The notes below the pieces were generated by a model, which had not been told where the DNA came from, ran no database searches, and worked only from the letters and a program-made list of their open reading frames with translations. A DNA stretch of 64,000 nt from positions 45,409,155-45,473,154 of the forward strand of contig CM066994.1 in NCBI GenBank assembly GCA_033977485.1, written 5' to 3'. The position numbers and the translations under genes are program-made. The stretch comes from Hydrangea macrophylla (Eukaryota > Streptophyta > Magnoliopsida > Cornales > Hydrangeaceae). This document shows, in pieces, positions 42,701-53,200 of the stretch (position 1 is its first letter; every line of letters starts with the position of its first letter).

Positions 42701-43859
42701 TTAGTGAGTTTTTATTTTAATGTTGCATAATTGCATTGTTTTCACATTGTTGGTGAACAAAATGAAAAGAGAAAGGAAAATGAAAACATAAAAAGTGGAA
42801 GGGAAAAAAGGAAAAATCATTTTCCTTTCCCCAAGATTGATAGTAGGAGAAATTTTAATAATAAAAAACATGAAATAACATTAAATTTTTTAATTTTTTC
42901 TTTTATTTTTTCGTAAAAGGAATTTATTTCATTCTTTTTATTTGCGACTCTATTTCACTCATGGCTTTTCTTGTTCAGCTTTCCTAAAACAACTTGAATT
43001 TATTGTTTGTAAATTAATGTAGGGTTAATTACATCCTGAAGTTTAGTGAAATTACACGGACCTCCCCTCTATATTGCAAAATTACACAAACCTCTCTTAA
43101 GATTTGGATTTGCATTACACACCTCCACCTCCACTCTAGATTACAAAATTTACAGAAACCGGAAAGCTTACCACAGTACTACAAACAGGGGCGGATGTAA
43201 AGAGGTACAAGGGGGGGCTCAAGCCCCCCCTAGGTTTTGAAAAAATTATACACTTGCACTAAAAAAAAAAATTTTTTTACAATTAGCCCCCCCTGAAAAA
43301 TACAATTACCCCCCCCCCCCCCCCCCCCCCTAATATTATAAAATTGTCATACTAAGCCTCCTTTTTCTTATATTTTTGTGCTAATTATAAAATCTCTCCT
43401 TCCTCCTATGTTTTTGGGTTAATTTTTTTAGCATTAATTTATATCATCTACGCAAAATACGTATAAATAGGTCCAAAAAAAAAAATTTCGGAGGCGCTGC
43501 CCCCAAACCCCCGAACAAACCTCTATTAAACCCCCCTGTATTAATTTTCTAGATCCGCCCCTCACTACAAATTAGGAAAGGTTACTTCATGATTTCAGAT
43601 TTTAAGCAATGGAAGGTACAAGAGTGTGGAGCATCGTGCAGTGGTCAATGCACGAAAAGCCAGAATATCTGTAGCTGTGGGCCATGGGCCTGACCTTACC
43701 GCCATAGTTGGACCAGCTAACCCATTGGTGAGCACTGAGGTCAAGTACAGGCCCATCACATACAAAGACTACATGAAGTTCCAACAAAGTAGTGTTGTAA
43801 GAGGGAAAAGCCCATTGCAAGCCATAACCATTAATAACTCACCAGAAGAAGCTCCTTAA
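27773..43859 (+). CDS. 2-oxoglutarate/Fe(II)-dependent oxygenase, four exons
   Basis: Exons 27773-28066, 41136-41383, 42378-42699 and 43599-43859 join in frame (phases 0, 2, 0) with GT-AG borders to encode 374 residues. The protein would be a soluble plant DOXC-class oxygenase acting on a small molecule with 2-oxoglutarate, Fe(II) and O2. An N-terminal DIOX_N-type region holds [14 protein letters not shown] and HWGFFR motifs. The catalytic jelly roll has HSD (H244, D246) and H300 as the iron triad, with RIS (R310, S312) binding 2-oxoglutarate. The NYYPPCPEP motif is intact. It resembles the large group of DMR6-like or flavonoid-type oxygenases, but the substrate cannot be told from sequence. 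Intron 1 is 13069 bp and contains a 10.5-kb retrotransposon plus several MITEs; introns 2 and 3 are 994 and 899 bp. No break is seen in any exon. Confidence 0.9.
28209..28369. mobile_element. Foldback MITE in intron 1
   Basis: 161 bp with termini TGCTAGGCACACA and TATGTGCCTAGCA. The arms stay paired through CTTTAAATGCATGTAC and its complement, so nearly the whole element is a hairpin. The superfamily is not resolved. Confidence 0.7.
28508..29090. mobile_element. hAT-type non-autonomous element in intron 1
   Basis: Starts TAGGGCTGCACATGGGTCGG and ends GTTTTTGTGCACCCCTA. Flanking ATTCCAAG (28500-28507) and ATTCCAGG (29091-29098) form an 8-bp duplication with one mismatch. The interior is rich in GACCCGAACC-type repeats on both strands. 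It is the same family as the element at 39294. Confidence 0.85.
29215..29381. mobile_element. Foldback MITE in intron 1
   Basis: GGGTTAATTGCATTTTGCAC at the left pairs with GTACAAAGTGCAATTAATCC at the right. The inner GGACAATTTGG and CTTTAGAGATCAAAGTG segments resemble the MITE at 15820. It is flanked by TATA-like sequence, so the target duplication is unclear. Confidence 0.65.
29722..29975. mobile_element. Stowaway-type MITE in intron 1
   Basis: Perfect termini CTCCCTCCGTCCCATTTTAT and ATAAAATGGGACGGAGGGAG, 254 bp long, flanked by TA on both sides. It is non-coding. Confidence 0.92.
30193..32728 (+). mobile_element. 5' LTR of a Del/Tekay-like Ty3/gypsy element
   Basis: 2536-bp LTR from TGTAATACCCGCACCCGG to TTGGGGTGTGACA. 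It is preceded by the target duplication TGAGA (30188-30192) and matched by the LTR at 37463-40676. Differences between the two LTRs are roughly two percent by eye over the first ~800 bp. The LTR length is typical of the Del/Tekay group. Near its end are four copies of the palindrome GGATCGATCC (about 32316-32420). Confidence 0.93.
32734..32745 (+). other. Primer-binding site (initiator tRNA-Met type)
   Basis: TGGTATCAGAGC, five bases after the 5' LTR, is the standard plant retroelement primer-binding sequence complementary to the 3' end of initiator tRNA-Met. Confidence 0.9.
32855..37418 (+). pseudogene. Gag-Pol of the Del/Tekay-like element, broken
   Basis: Domains in order: gag (about 32935-33625), two CCHC zinc knuckles ([14 protein letters not shown] and [14 protein letters not shown], about 33748-33895), aspartic protease ([12 protein letters not shown] near 34084), reverse transcriptase with FIDDIL (35080-35100), RNase H (about 35520-35870), integrase with its zinc finger and DDE core (about 36150-36800), and a C-terminal chromodomain-like segment (about 37255-37410). 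The frame is broken by stops at 33146-33148, 33626-33628 and 36924-36926 and by single-base shifts near 34130 and 35025. The copy therefore cannot make a complete polyprotein. It lies on the plus strand, in the sense direction of the host oxygenase intron. Confidence 0.93.
37446..37462 (+). other. Polypurine tract
   Basis: AAAAAGGGAGGGAGAAA directly before the 3' LTR, the plus-strand priming site of the element. Confidence 0.85.
37463..40676 (+). mobile_element. 3' LTR of the Del/Tekay-like element, enlarged by a hAT insertion
   Basis: 3214 bp from TGTAATACCCGCACC to GGGTGTGACA, followed by TGAGA (40677-40681), which matches the left duplication. The extra length relative to the 5' LTR is accounted for by a 669-bp hAT element plus its 8-bp duplication at 39294-39970. 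Two of the four GGATCGATCC palindromes present in the 5' LTR are mutated here. Confidence 0.93.
39294..39962. mobile_element. hAT-type non-autonomous element in the 3' LTR
   Basis: Starts TAGGGCTGCACATGGGTCGG and ends TTTTTGTGCAGCCCTA, flanked by a perfect 8-bp duplication CCTCATGT (39286-39293 and 39963-39970). Ends are built from repeats of GGGTC/GACCC. The interior is AT-rich and non-coding. It is absent from the 5' LTR, so it inserted after the retrotransposon. Confidence 0.95.
41384..42377 (+). other. Intron 2 of the oxygenase gene
   Basis: Standard GT-AG intron in phase 2. It contains a T-run near 41619-41633 and no recognisable element or independent gene. Confidence 0.75.
42700..43598 (+). 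other. Intron 3 of the oxygenase gene
   Basis: GT-AG intron in phase 0. Its 3' half carries the hAT-type element at 43186-43563; the rest is AT-rich with no feature. The element ends only 35 bases before exon 4, close to where the branch point must lie. Confidence 0.75.
43186..43563 (-). mobile_element. GGGGCGGAT-family hAT-type MITE in intron 3
   Basis: Starts CAGGGGCGGATGTA and ends TAGATCCGCCCCTC, with an exact 8-bp duplication ACTACAAA (43178-43185 and 43564-43571). Read on the minus strand it contains TTCGGGGGTTTGGGGGCAGC, the core shared with 20137 and 48818. A C run of more than 20 bases lies at about 43310-43330. Confidence 0.85.
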
Positions 43860-45420
43860 TTCAATACCCCACATCACAAGTTTGAAGTTTGGGACCTTTA
43901 AAATACTTTAGACCTGCTTTTAAGAAGGCTTTTGTAATAGCTAGCTTTGAGTTATAAACTTTTTATCAAGGAATTAAATAAGTGGAAATATTCAGTTTTG
44001 GGTTCAACTACTAAATAACATATATAGGTTGCCTCAAATTAAATTACTACTGAACTAGTCTTTGAAGAGTCTGCTTGGGTTAGCTTTTAAAACAACCACT
44101 TTTAGTAGTAAGGGATTTATTTTTATTATTTTAGCAAGCAACGAGTTGGAGTTTTTAAAAATGTATATTTTTAACTTTTAAAAGAATCAAATAATTCAAA
44201 TGATCATAGTTTTTTAAACCATTACTTATAAGTGATTGTTAGCCTCGAAGAAGCTATCCCAAACAGACTAAAAGACTAAAAGTACTAGTACAAACACTTG
44301 TTTGGTGCTTGTGTTTTCATACATTAGCTGATGTTGCATTTTATTTTCTTTTTCTTTTTTGAATAAAATATAGGGTAAAGCATTGTGAAGTCCCCTGTTA
44401 GAAAAAGTTATTAGTTAAAAGGACACAATATAAACTTTTTTAGTGAAAAGTCCTTCAATGTAAAACTGGCAAAAAAATCCCCATGATTAGGTGAAATTTC
44501 AATGAACTTTTTTGTGAAATTTCACTAAATTAAGTTCTGTGAATTTCATAAGAAAATTTAGTGAAATTTTGCAAAATCGTCAAGATTTTTTTGCCTACAT
44601 TGAAGGACTTTTCATTAACAAATTTTCGATGTTAGACCTAAAAATAAAAAAGTACTCTAAAATGGATTAAATCTTAATTGCCCTATGCATTAGTCTTGTC
44701 TCCACTTATTTTTACTTTTCTACTAACAACCTATGTAATTTAATAGTAATGGGTAGATTTCCATAAAGCAATAAAGGACTGTTTGCAATATTTGATTTGA
44801 AGTAATGAAAATTAAATACTAAACTTTTAGTACTGAAAATTTTAAGTTTTTGAGTTTAAAACTTTGAAGACATTGGTTCAAGTACTGAAATAGACTCCAT
44901 TCAGTAAAGAAAAAAAAATAGTACAATTACTCTTTTACTTAAAGGATTTAATGTGTTTTTGGTTAAGTGGTATATTATCAAACACTCTGGAAAGAGTAAC
45001 TAGTGAATTAAAACTTTTCATTTTTCAGTATTTAATTAGATTGTCAAACACACCTTAAGGTAATGAGCAATTAAATTTAAGAAAAGTTGTCAGAGTTTGT
45101 TAACCAATACGTATGCGTTGGACTCAACCTATTTTAATCAAGTCAAAAAAGAAAGAAATCAATTTTATTTTACATTTGCCCTTCTTCCATTCTTTAGTTG
45201 GAGTGTGTGTGTGTCCTGTGCTCTCCTAATGTGGTTTTTGAGAATTTGCGTTAGCCTTTATATTCACAATTGGAACTACAACACCTTTCAAGCATTTTAA
45301 TAATTTAAAAAAAAAAAAAGGAGAAATGATAAAAATTCTAGTGATCCAACTAGCAGAAGTAAATCTTATACCGTGCAAACAGCTTGTCGTAAATAATCAA
45401 TTTCATACCGTTTAAATATA
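43860..45420. other. Downstream intergenic DNA with foldback traces
   Basis: Probable 3' untranslated sequence of the oxygenase comes first, with AATAAA-like signals near 43975. A foldback lies at about 44390-44660, where AAGTCCTTCAATGTA pairs with TACATTGAAGGACTT. Segments near 44790-45060 resemble the element at 45692. No gene is supported. Confidence 0.45.
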
Positions 45421-46160
45421 TTTTAACCCTCTATACTTTGGCCTGTGTTCAAGTGACCTTTCTGGATTTGCACATAACCCCCTTGCACTTTAAAGTAAAG
45501 TGAAATCACAGAATTTGTTAAATGTGACAACGAAGTGACAAAAATGCTCTCATATTAAGCATTTATATTTGCACTTATGCTTACTTTTATTCCATTTCTC
45601 ATGCATTTCAGTGTATTGTGTATCATTTTGCACCTTTTTTTTTTTAATTCAGTTGTCAGGCATTCAATGAATCAATTTGCTGAAAAAGGGTTAGGGTGTG
45701 TTTGATAACCCAATTAAGTGGTGAAAATGAAAATTTTCAGCACTTAATTTTTTTCAGTGCGTTTGATAATGTACCTTAATTGAAAAAGCAGTAAAAAAAT
45801 CCACTGAAAACGTTAAGTGGAAATTTTCTACTGAAAATAATCACTGAATGCAGTCTATTTTAGCTATTAAAATACTATTTTCAGTATTATAAATACAAAT
45901 CACTTAAAATTTTCAGCACTTAAATTCAGCACTTAATTTTCAGTACTTAATTTTCAGTTTTATCAAACGCACCCTAGTGTTTTGATTTTTACTATTTAGC
46001 GAAGAAGATAAGGGCAACTATGTATTTTTCCAAGGCTGATTGGTGGAAAAAAAATGTGCATTTTAAATACATTCCGTCCATTTCGATAGAAAATATAATT
46101 ATTTCACTTTAGTTTAAAGTAAGGGGGGTTATGTGCAATAAATCAAAGTCCAAGGGTAAA
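45421..46160. mobile_element. Large foldback MITE with a nested element
   Basis: GCACATAACCCCCTTGCAC near 45469 pairs with GGGGGGTTATGTGC near 46123, and AAAGTAAAGTGAAAT pairs with ATTTCACTTTAGTTTAAAG. The architecture resembles the MITE at 6220. Ends are approximate and no clear target duplication is seen. Confidence 0.6.
45692..45976. mobile_element. Nested MITE with TAGGGTGTGTTTGATAA ends
   Basis: Termini TAGGGTGTGTTTGATAA and TTATCAAACGCACCCTA (read across the right end) are inverted repeats around a 285-bp body with repeated TTTTCAGCACTTAA motifs. It lies inside the foldback at 45421-46160. The termini are hAT-like, but no convincing 8-bp duplication is visible. Confidence 0.6.
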
Positions 46161-46166
46161 GCGTAC

Positions 46167-47390
46167 TTAACGGACATCCTCTGTCACCCCAATCAACCTC
46201 CACAACTCATCAATACGCTTTTCCTCTGTAAGTGTCCCTCCAATGGCGCAACGATTCATGAAAGTACCACCAACTACCGTGTGTGTCATATAAGCACGCC
46301 CACTTGAATTCACCTCTTCAAGCAACTGCGAGTACAGCTTCCATCCATCTTTTTCTCTCTTTGGCTTTAGTCAAAAGAACACTAATGCGAACCTCCTAGG
46401 CACCACATATGAGACCTCAAACATCTTATATATCCCTCTCGATCAAGACTTCAAAGTGCTTGGATAGATTTACATCGATTCTAATGTCTGCCATCAAGTT
46501 AGATACACCGTATCTACGTATGTATTACAAGCCAGAGTTTCAATGCTCAGAACCTTCTACTGAGCGCAATTGGCCGATCCTTGTAGTCCACCACACCATT
46601 GATTCATTAACTTTGTTCTTTAAAATCTGTGGGCTTGTTCATTAGGTGTCAATCAATGCTCTAGGATTTGTCATCCATGTTTGTGAGGAACCATTTATCC
46701 GGAAAACCTGCAAGCTCGATCACTTTCAAGTTATGAGTGAATATTTCAAGGCATATATAGGTGTTACCAGCATAAACAACATCAATGTGTAACCACATGC
46801 CAAAATCTTTAGCCACCTGACCGAGGCTCTGTATGAGATCCACTGCACCTCATGCAATTGTCCCGACCGTGGCACAAAGGAATAACGGAACTAAGCCAGA
46901 TGCCTTGTCATCCTCACGCGCCAACCTAACACCATTTGTTGACAATGCAAACATAGACGCTAAGGTTGCGAGTGCACGAAAATTTTGGGAAGAATTCCAA
47001 CAAGTTTGGCGGCCTTTTTGGAAAGTAAACAACTAGTTTAGTAAAATCTTATCTGCTCCAATTTTTGCCAATGCCTTGTCTCGTGCAGTTGCTAATATTG
47101 TACAAACAATGGCGTCGCACGTGCTTCCATGTATGACTCCACCACCGTTTGCCGATAAAAGAAATTTTGTTGGGAGATTTATCATTTTGCCCATCCAATC
47201 CAATACGATTGATTCTAGTTCAATGGCGGTTGGGGATCGAGGAGGTCCAATTAAAACCAACAAGGGTACAGACCGAGCAATTCTCCAAGAATTAAACCGG
47301 CGGTACTTGCATTGGTTTGAAAAATAAGCAAAGAAATTGGGGCTTTACCAATGGGTAAGACCTGGTAGTATATTATAGTATCTTTGACGT
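46167..47390 (-). pseudogene. Aromatic amino acid decarboxylase (tyrosine/DOPA decarboxylase-like) pseudogene
   Basis: Minus-strand frames carry the hallmarks of plant pyridoxal-phosphate-dependent tyrosine/tryptophan decarboxylases in the right order. They are a THW-SPNFFAYF block interrupted by a stop (about 47325-47350), GKMINLP and GGGVIHGSTCDAI (about 47110-47180), LVPLFLCATVGT (about 46855-46900), an HIDVVYAG block (about 46765-46790), DKWFLT holding the cofactor lysine position (about 46675-46700), and a C-terminal SSGRAYMTHTVVGG block (about 46270-46320). Several stops and frameshifts occur and the N-terminal ~100 residues are missing. It appears intronless, as plant genes of this family often are. 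It cannot encode an enzyme. Confidence 0.88.
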
Positions 47391-47673
47391 TTTTAAGTAT
47401 TGTACGTTTCTAATGATTCGGGATGGTAAGGGGCTGAGTTTGGAGATATCTCTTGATGATAACCCGGTTCAACTTGGCTTCGAACCGGATAGTTTTCTAC
47501 ATTTTAATTTGCACTTAGCTATGAACTCAATTACTTGGAAAGATTCATTAATTTATGAAGGTCTCGGTGTCTTAATTAAGGGGTTGAATGAGGTTGATGA
47601 GAGGTTGCTCATTTTGGCCAACCTCTCATATTTTGGTCTCGTGAGCGGCAGGCTACTGCATACGATACACTTG

Positions 47674-48227
47674 TAGGAATGACAATCAAACCCGTTTGTG
47701 CGGGTCCTCGCCCCGCCCCTAATGGGACAAGTTTGGAAAGCTCTACAATGGTATAGGGGCGGGTTTAGAGGAGGCTGATGAAACCCGTTGCGGGTTCGGG
47801 TTGGGGTGTGGTGCATTTCATTATACAGTGTGTTCCAATCCCACATCAGTTTTAAATGCAACAAGTAATACTTTCAGCTTTATAAGAAGTCAGTAACAGG
47901 CTTTCAACTTAAAAACGTATAGACTTGTTTGACTTTCTCTTCGAAATTGTTCCCTTAAAAAAATATTGCAGCCTTTAAGTGGTCACGTGAACCAACAGCA
48001 AAAAGTTGTTTTTTTGGTGCATTCATTCGTGTGCACTAATTACTCCACTGATTGGTCTCGCTAGTTATCGAGCTAACCGGGGCGGGGATAGGACGAGCTA
48101 AGGAAATCGGGGTCAGGGGTGGGACAACCAGTATAACGATAGGGCGGGGTCGGGAATGTATGCTTGTTTACCGAGGCAGAGTCGGGAAAAGGTTTTCCCG
48201 TACCATACCCGTCCATTGCCATCCCTA
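47674..48227. mobile_element. hAT-type non-autonomous element (554 bp)
   Basis: Starts TAGGAATGACAATCAAACCC and ends CCATTGCCATCCCTA, flanked by a perfect 8-bp duplication TACACTTG (47666-47673 and 48228-48235). Its ends are GC-rich with GGGGCGGG motifs, the middle AT-rich, with no transposase. Confidence 0.92.
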
Positions 48228-48235
48228 TACACTTG

Positions 48236-48809
48236 TATTACAATGATTACATTATTGTATAATAACCTAAAAAATTCCAAGTATTTTCCATTTGTAAGAT
48301 AAACAGTTATACACACACATACATTATTTCCATTCTAGAGCTTTTAAAAAAAGCTTCCCAAAAAAAGCCTTAAATTCAATTTTTGCAATGCTCATAAACT
48401 AGTTATATATCAAATGAATTAACGTAAAATTATGCTTTAAAAAAAGAGAAACACTAAAATAGGAACTAAATTAAGCCTTACTACCACATCATTTAAGATG
48501 TGGATTTAAAATTTAAATTTGGGAGACATAACGTTACTCTATATCCGTCCAATTATTGGGTTGAAGACTTTCTTAACAGATGGGAGCTAGACACGTGGTA
48601 CTATTCTTAAAATATTATACTTGATATTTATGATACACATAAAAATCATAATTAATTATCACACAATATTTTGTCGAATTAAAGTCCAATAACTAATGAG
48701 ACCTGATTCAGATTAAGTATAATTCGATTTTGTACAATTATTGGGTTCAAGACTTTCTTAACGGATTAGCGGTGGGAACACGTTACACTGTTCCTAAAAA
48801 TATTGTGAC
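48236..48809. other. AT-rich intergenic DNA
   Basis: No gene or complete element is recognised. A segment around CGGATTAGCGG / AACAGATGGGAGC (48540-48610 and 48740-48800) is imperfectly repeated together with TTATTGGGTT(G/C)AAGACTTTC. Confidence 0.4.
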
Positions 48810-48817
48810 TTGATTTG

Positions 48818-49387
48818 CACGGGGCGGATGTAGAAATCTGAACTAAGGGGTTTGATAGAAGTGAAACTAAGAAATTAAATTTAAAGATAGCCAAGGTTTA
48901 CGGGGGTTCGGAGATAACGCTCCTGAAATGATTTTTTTGGGATCTATGTGTACATGTTTTTCGTTTAGATTGATAAAAATTGATAAACAAAATTCAAGAA
49001 ATCTACTCCATTATATGAATGTCCATACATCAAAGTTATAATAATACTTTCGAACTTTTTATTATCTATTATAAAATTATAATTAATAAATAACATCTAA
49101 AAATTAATTTTAAATGACATTTTAAAAAAGTTAATACTGATTGACACCAAAATACAGTAAAATGAGTACATTGTTACCACAAACTCAGACCAATAAATTA
49201 AATGTATCATATTTGATGTTGTTGTAGAATTTTTCAAAACTCAAATACTAATAAAATAGGAAGTAATCAAATTTTGGAAAACTCAAGTATAAAAATTATA
49301 TTTCTTTATGGATATACATGAAAAAAATTTAAAATTAAGAAGGGGCTTGAGCCCCTTTATCCTTTGCTAGGTCCGCCCTGCCCCCTG
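48818..49387 (+). mobile_element. GGGGCGGAT-family hAT-type element (570 bp)
   Basis: Starts CACGGGGCGGATGTAG and ends CTAGGTCCGCCCTGCCCCCTG-like sequence, flanked by an exact 8-bp duplication TTGATTTG (48810-48817 and 49388-49395). It shares the ACGGGGGTTCGG core with the elements at 5497, 20137 and 43186. Confidence 0.82.
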
Positions 49388-49395
49388 TTGATTTG

Positions 49396-50090
49396 TATGA
49401 TACACATAAAATTCACAGTTGCGATGCCAAACAAAGCCGTTGACTCACTCACATCACATACCAGATATTTTTTTGAGATCTGTTCCACCGACATTGAAAA
49501 GGATACGCCAACAACACATTGATATTCATAACTTCACAAGGCTATTATTGTTTTATTATTATTTTTTTTTTTGGTGTGCTTTTGTTTATAGGAACTTCAT
49601 AAGGCTTATTTAAATACACCACTCGTGAAAGTTGCAAAATTAACAAATACCCGTGTCACTCCCATTTCATTTGGGATTTAATTGTCATTTATTTTTCTTT
49701 TTCTTTTTCTTTTTCCTTTTCTTTTTCTTTTTTCATAGGCAGATTTATAATTACCTACTACCTATCACATGTGATAGAGAATCTCGTGGCTTACACTGAT
49801 AATTGGATATTTTACAAATTAAGGACAAAATGTGAAAATTGACACAGAAAATTCAGGATCTAATGTGTTAATTTTTTAATTTTGGATATGTATTTTATAC
49901 ATATTTGATAATGAGATATGGAATTAAATTGAGTTTATTTAAGAATAATATTATCTTTTGAGGTAATATTTATATATTTTGGGTCTATTTATTAACAATA
50001 TATGATGTCAAATTGAGGTTGAAACAATAAATTGGGGTGGGCTAGATACATTTGGCCCGAGGTCTTTTTCTTGTATTGCACGGGATACTG
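49396..50090. other. AT-rich intergenic DNA with a T-rich minisatellite
   Basis: A (TTTTTC)n-like tract lies at about 49691-49732. No gene is seen. The right part adjoins the truncated end of the Tat-like element. Confidence 0.45.
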
Positions 50091-50214
50091 ATAGGAACAA
50101 ATTTTTGAAGTAGACTATTCAACTTTATTTGAAAAATAATAATCTGTGACGGTTGCCCAATCAGGGCTACAAGAAAGCAATTTTCCTATGGTACTAAAAT
50201 TCCGTGATCAGATG
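50091..50214 (-). mobile_element. Truncated 3' non-coding end of the Tat-like element
   Basis: Follows the integrase end on the minus strand. No polypurine tract or 3' LTR resembling 55817-56427 is found down to at least 47 kb. The break is placed near 50091 where recognisable element-like sequence stops; this position is approximate. Confidence 0.4.
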
Positions 50215-53200
50215 CTATTGATAGTATTTGCGAAGATATTGCACATTCCAAGGATGAGAGAGATCGTCGCCATTCATGCTCTGTAGCCAGTAGGTTCCCG
50301 TTCGGTTGATTCGGGTTACTTTATATGGGCCTTCCCAGTTGGCTCCCAGCTTCCCATGGCCCGGGACTCCGGTAGACTGGTTCACTGCCTTGAGGACGAG
50401 GTCTCCAACTTGGAAACTTCGGTGCTTCACCTTGCTATTGTAATACCGCGAGACCCTTTGCTTGTAGGCTGCCACCCTCAGATAGGCCTGGTCTCTTTTT
50501 TCTTCCACTAGGTCTAATTCTGTCCTGAGGGCTTCTTCGTTGTCGGGATCACTGAAGTTGGATACCCGGTATGTTGGTAGCCCGAGCTTTGTAGGGACGA
50601 CTGCCTCAAAACCATAGGTTAAAGAAAACGGGGTTTCGCCTGTAGCCACTCGGGGTGTAGTGCGATAGGCCCACAGGAGGGTTGGTAGCTCTTTAGCCCG
50701 CAGCCCTTTGGCACCTTCAAGCCTTGTTTTGATTGACTGCAAGATTGTCCGGTTGGTTACCTCGGCTTGACCGTTGGCTTGTGGGTGCTCGGGGAAAGAG
50801 TAATGATTTAGTATCCCATACCCCAAGCAGAACTGTCTGAAGATGGGTGTATCAAATTGCCTGCCGTTATCGCTGATCAGGACTCGGGGGATACCGAACC
50901 GGATGAGGATATTTCGTTCCACAAAGCTCTTCATTTTCTTTTCGGTTATGGTTGCCAAATATTCGTCTTCCACCCACTTAGTGAAGTAGTCAACAGCTAT
51001 TACGGCGAACTTGACTTTCCTATTGGCAAGGGACCAACAATGTCAATTCCCCATTGAGCGAATGGCCATGGACTGTGGACCGGTGTCTGGAGTTCTCCCG
51101 GTCGGTTGATCATGGGAGAGTATTTTTGGCACTTGTCACACCTTCGAACATACTCCTACGAGTCCCGGGCCATGGTCAGTCAATAGTAACCTTGTAGTAA
51201 TGCCTTTCTGGAAAGTGCCCGGTCTCCAACGTGGTTCCCGCACACACCTTCATGGATTTTAAATAATATTGCTTGCACTTGCGAAGGATGAACGCAGCGG
51301 AGGTACGGGATAGTGAATCCCCTCTTGTAGAGGATGCCGTCGAGGAGGTGATATCTCGCTGCTCGGTACTTGACCCGGCGTGCTTCATCTTTACCATCTG
51401 GTAGCCTTCCTGTCGTCAAGAATGTTACAAGTGGGTCCATCCAACTGGGTCCCAGGGTAACCGGATCGACCTCCATGCCCTCTGAGTTGATCACACTTGG
51501 CTCGGGTAGGAATTGTATCCTAATTTCGAGCAAGTCTGACTCAGAAGACGAGGCGAGGTGAGCCAATCGGTCTGCTCTGGTATTTTCTTCTCTAGGTATC
51601 TGAATGATGGAGAATACTCGGAGCTGTTTGGAAATTGCTGGGACAAGAGCCAAGTAGGCTACCATGTTGTTTTCCCGCGCCTCATACTCTTGGTTAACCT
51701 GATTGATCACAAGCTGGGAGTCACTGTAGCCTTGAACCTGCTGCGCACTCATTGAGACGGCTAACTGTAACCCGACCAAGAGGGCTTCGTATTCGGCCTC
51801 ATTGTTGGAGGCATGGAAACCAAACCTTAGGGCATACTCAAGCTGGATACCATCGGGGGTAGTCATTATGATTCCTGCTCTGCTACCCTGCTGATTGGAG
51901 GAGCCATCTACGTGTAGTATCCAGGTTTGGACGTCGGAGAGTAATCCGGGCAGTAAGGCAGGGGGTTCGGTCTCTTCGACCGGGTCCTCTGCATATGTGA
52001 ACTCAACCAGGAAGTCTGCTACAGCTTGCCCCTTAATGGCCGTCCGGGGCCGGTAGATCACTTCGAACTCTTCCAGCTCCAAGGCCCACTTGACGAGTCT
52101 CCCGGATGTGTCCGGCCGACTGAGAATTCTACGGAGAGGCTGGTCGGTCAGGACTACGATGGCATGGGCCTGGAAGTACGGGCGGAGCCTTCGGGCTAAG
52201 GTGATGAGGGCGAAAGCCAGTTTCTCGATGCGCGAGTACCTGCTCTTTGCACCTTGCAACGCCCGACTGGTGTAGTATACTGGGAATTGTATCCCATGCT
52301 CCTCCCGAATAAGTGCCGAGCTAACCGCTGACGGTGACACTGCCAAGTACAGAAATAATTCTTCCCCGGGTACGGGTGTCGAGAGCAGAGGAGGCGATGC
52401 CAGGTATTTCTTGAGTTCTTGGAAAGCCTCCTCACACTCTTCCGACCACTAAAATGCTTTGCGGAGGATTTTGAAGAATGGAAAGCACCGATCGGTAGCT
52501 CGGGATACGAATCTATTCAGTGCGGCCACCCGTCCGACTAGGCTTTGAACCTCCTTCGTTGATTTGGGTGACCGCATATTGATGATGGCTTTGATCTTCT
52601 CGGGGTTTGCTTCGATTCCCTGTTTGCTGACTAGATGGCCGAGGAATTTTCCGGACGAGACACCGAAGGTGCACTTGGCCGGGTTCAACCTCATCTTGAA
52701 CTTTCTCAAAATGCTGAAGGCCTCGGCCAGATGCTCGAGGTGGTCGGGCTCGTCCCGGCTCTTGACCAGAAGATCGTCCACATATACTTCCATAGATCTT
52801 CCAATGAGGTCCTTGAACATGTGGTTGACTAGGTGCTGGTAGGTAGCCCCGGCGTTCTTGAGGCCGAATGGCATGACCTTGTAACAGTACGTGCCTTGGT
52901 TCGTGATGAACGCCGTCTTCTCTTCATCCCCGGGGTACATGCTGATCTGGTTATACCCCGAGTAAGCGTCTATGAATGAGAGGAGTGAGTGGCCTGCTGT
53001 TGAGTCGACAAGGAGGTCTATCCTGGACAGCAGATAGTAATCCTTGGGGCAGGCCTTGTTGAGGTCGGTGAAGTCCACGCACATTCTCCACTTCCCGTTG
53101 CTTTTCTTGACCAGAACAACATTGGCTAGCCAATCGGGATAGTGGACCTCTCGGACGGAATTTGACTTCAGGAGCTTCTCGACCTCCTCACTCACTACTT

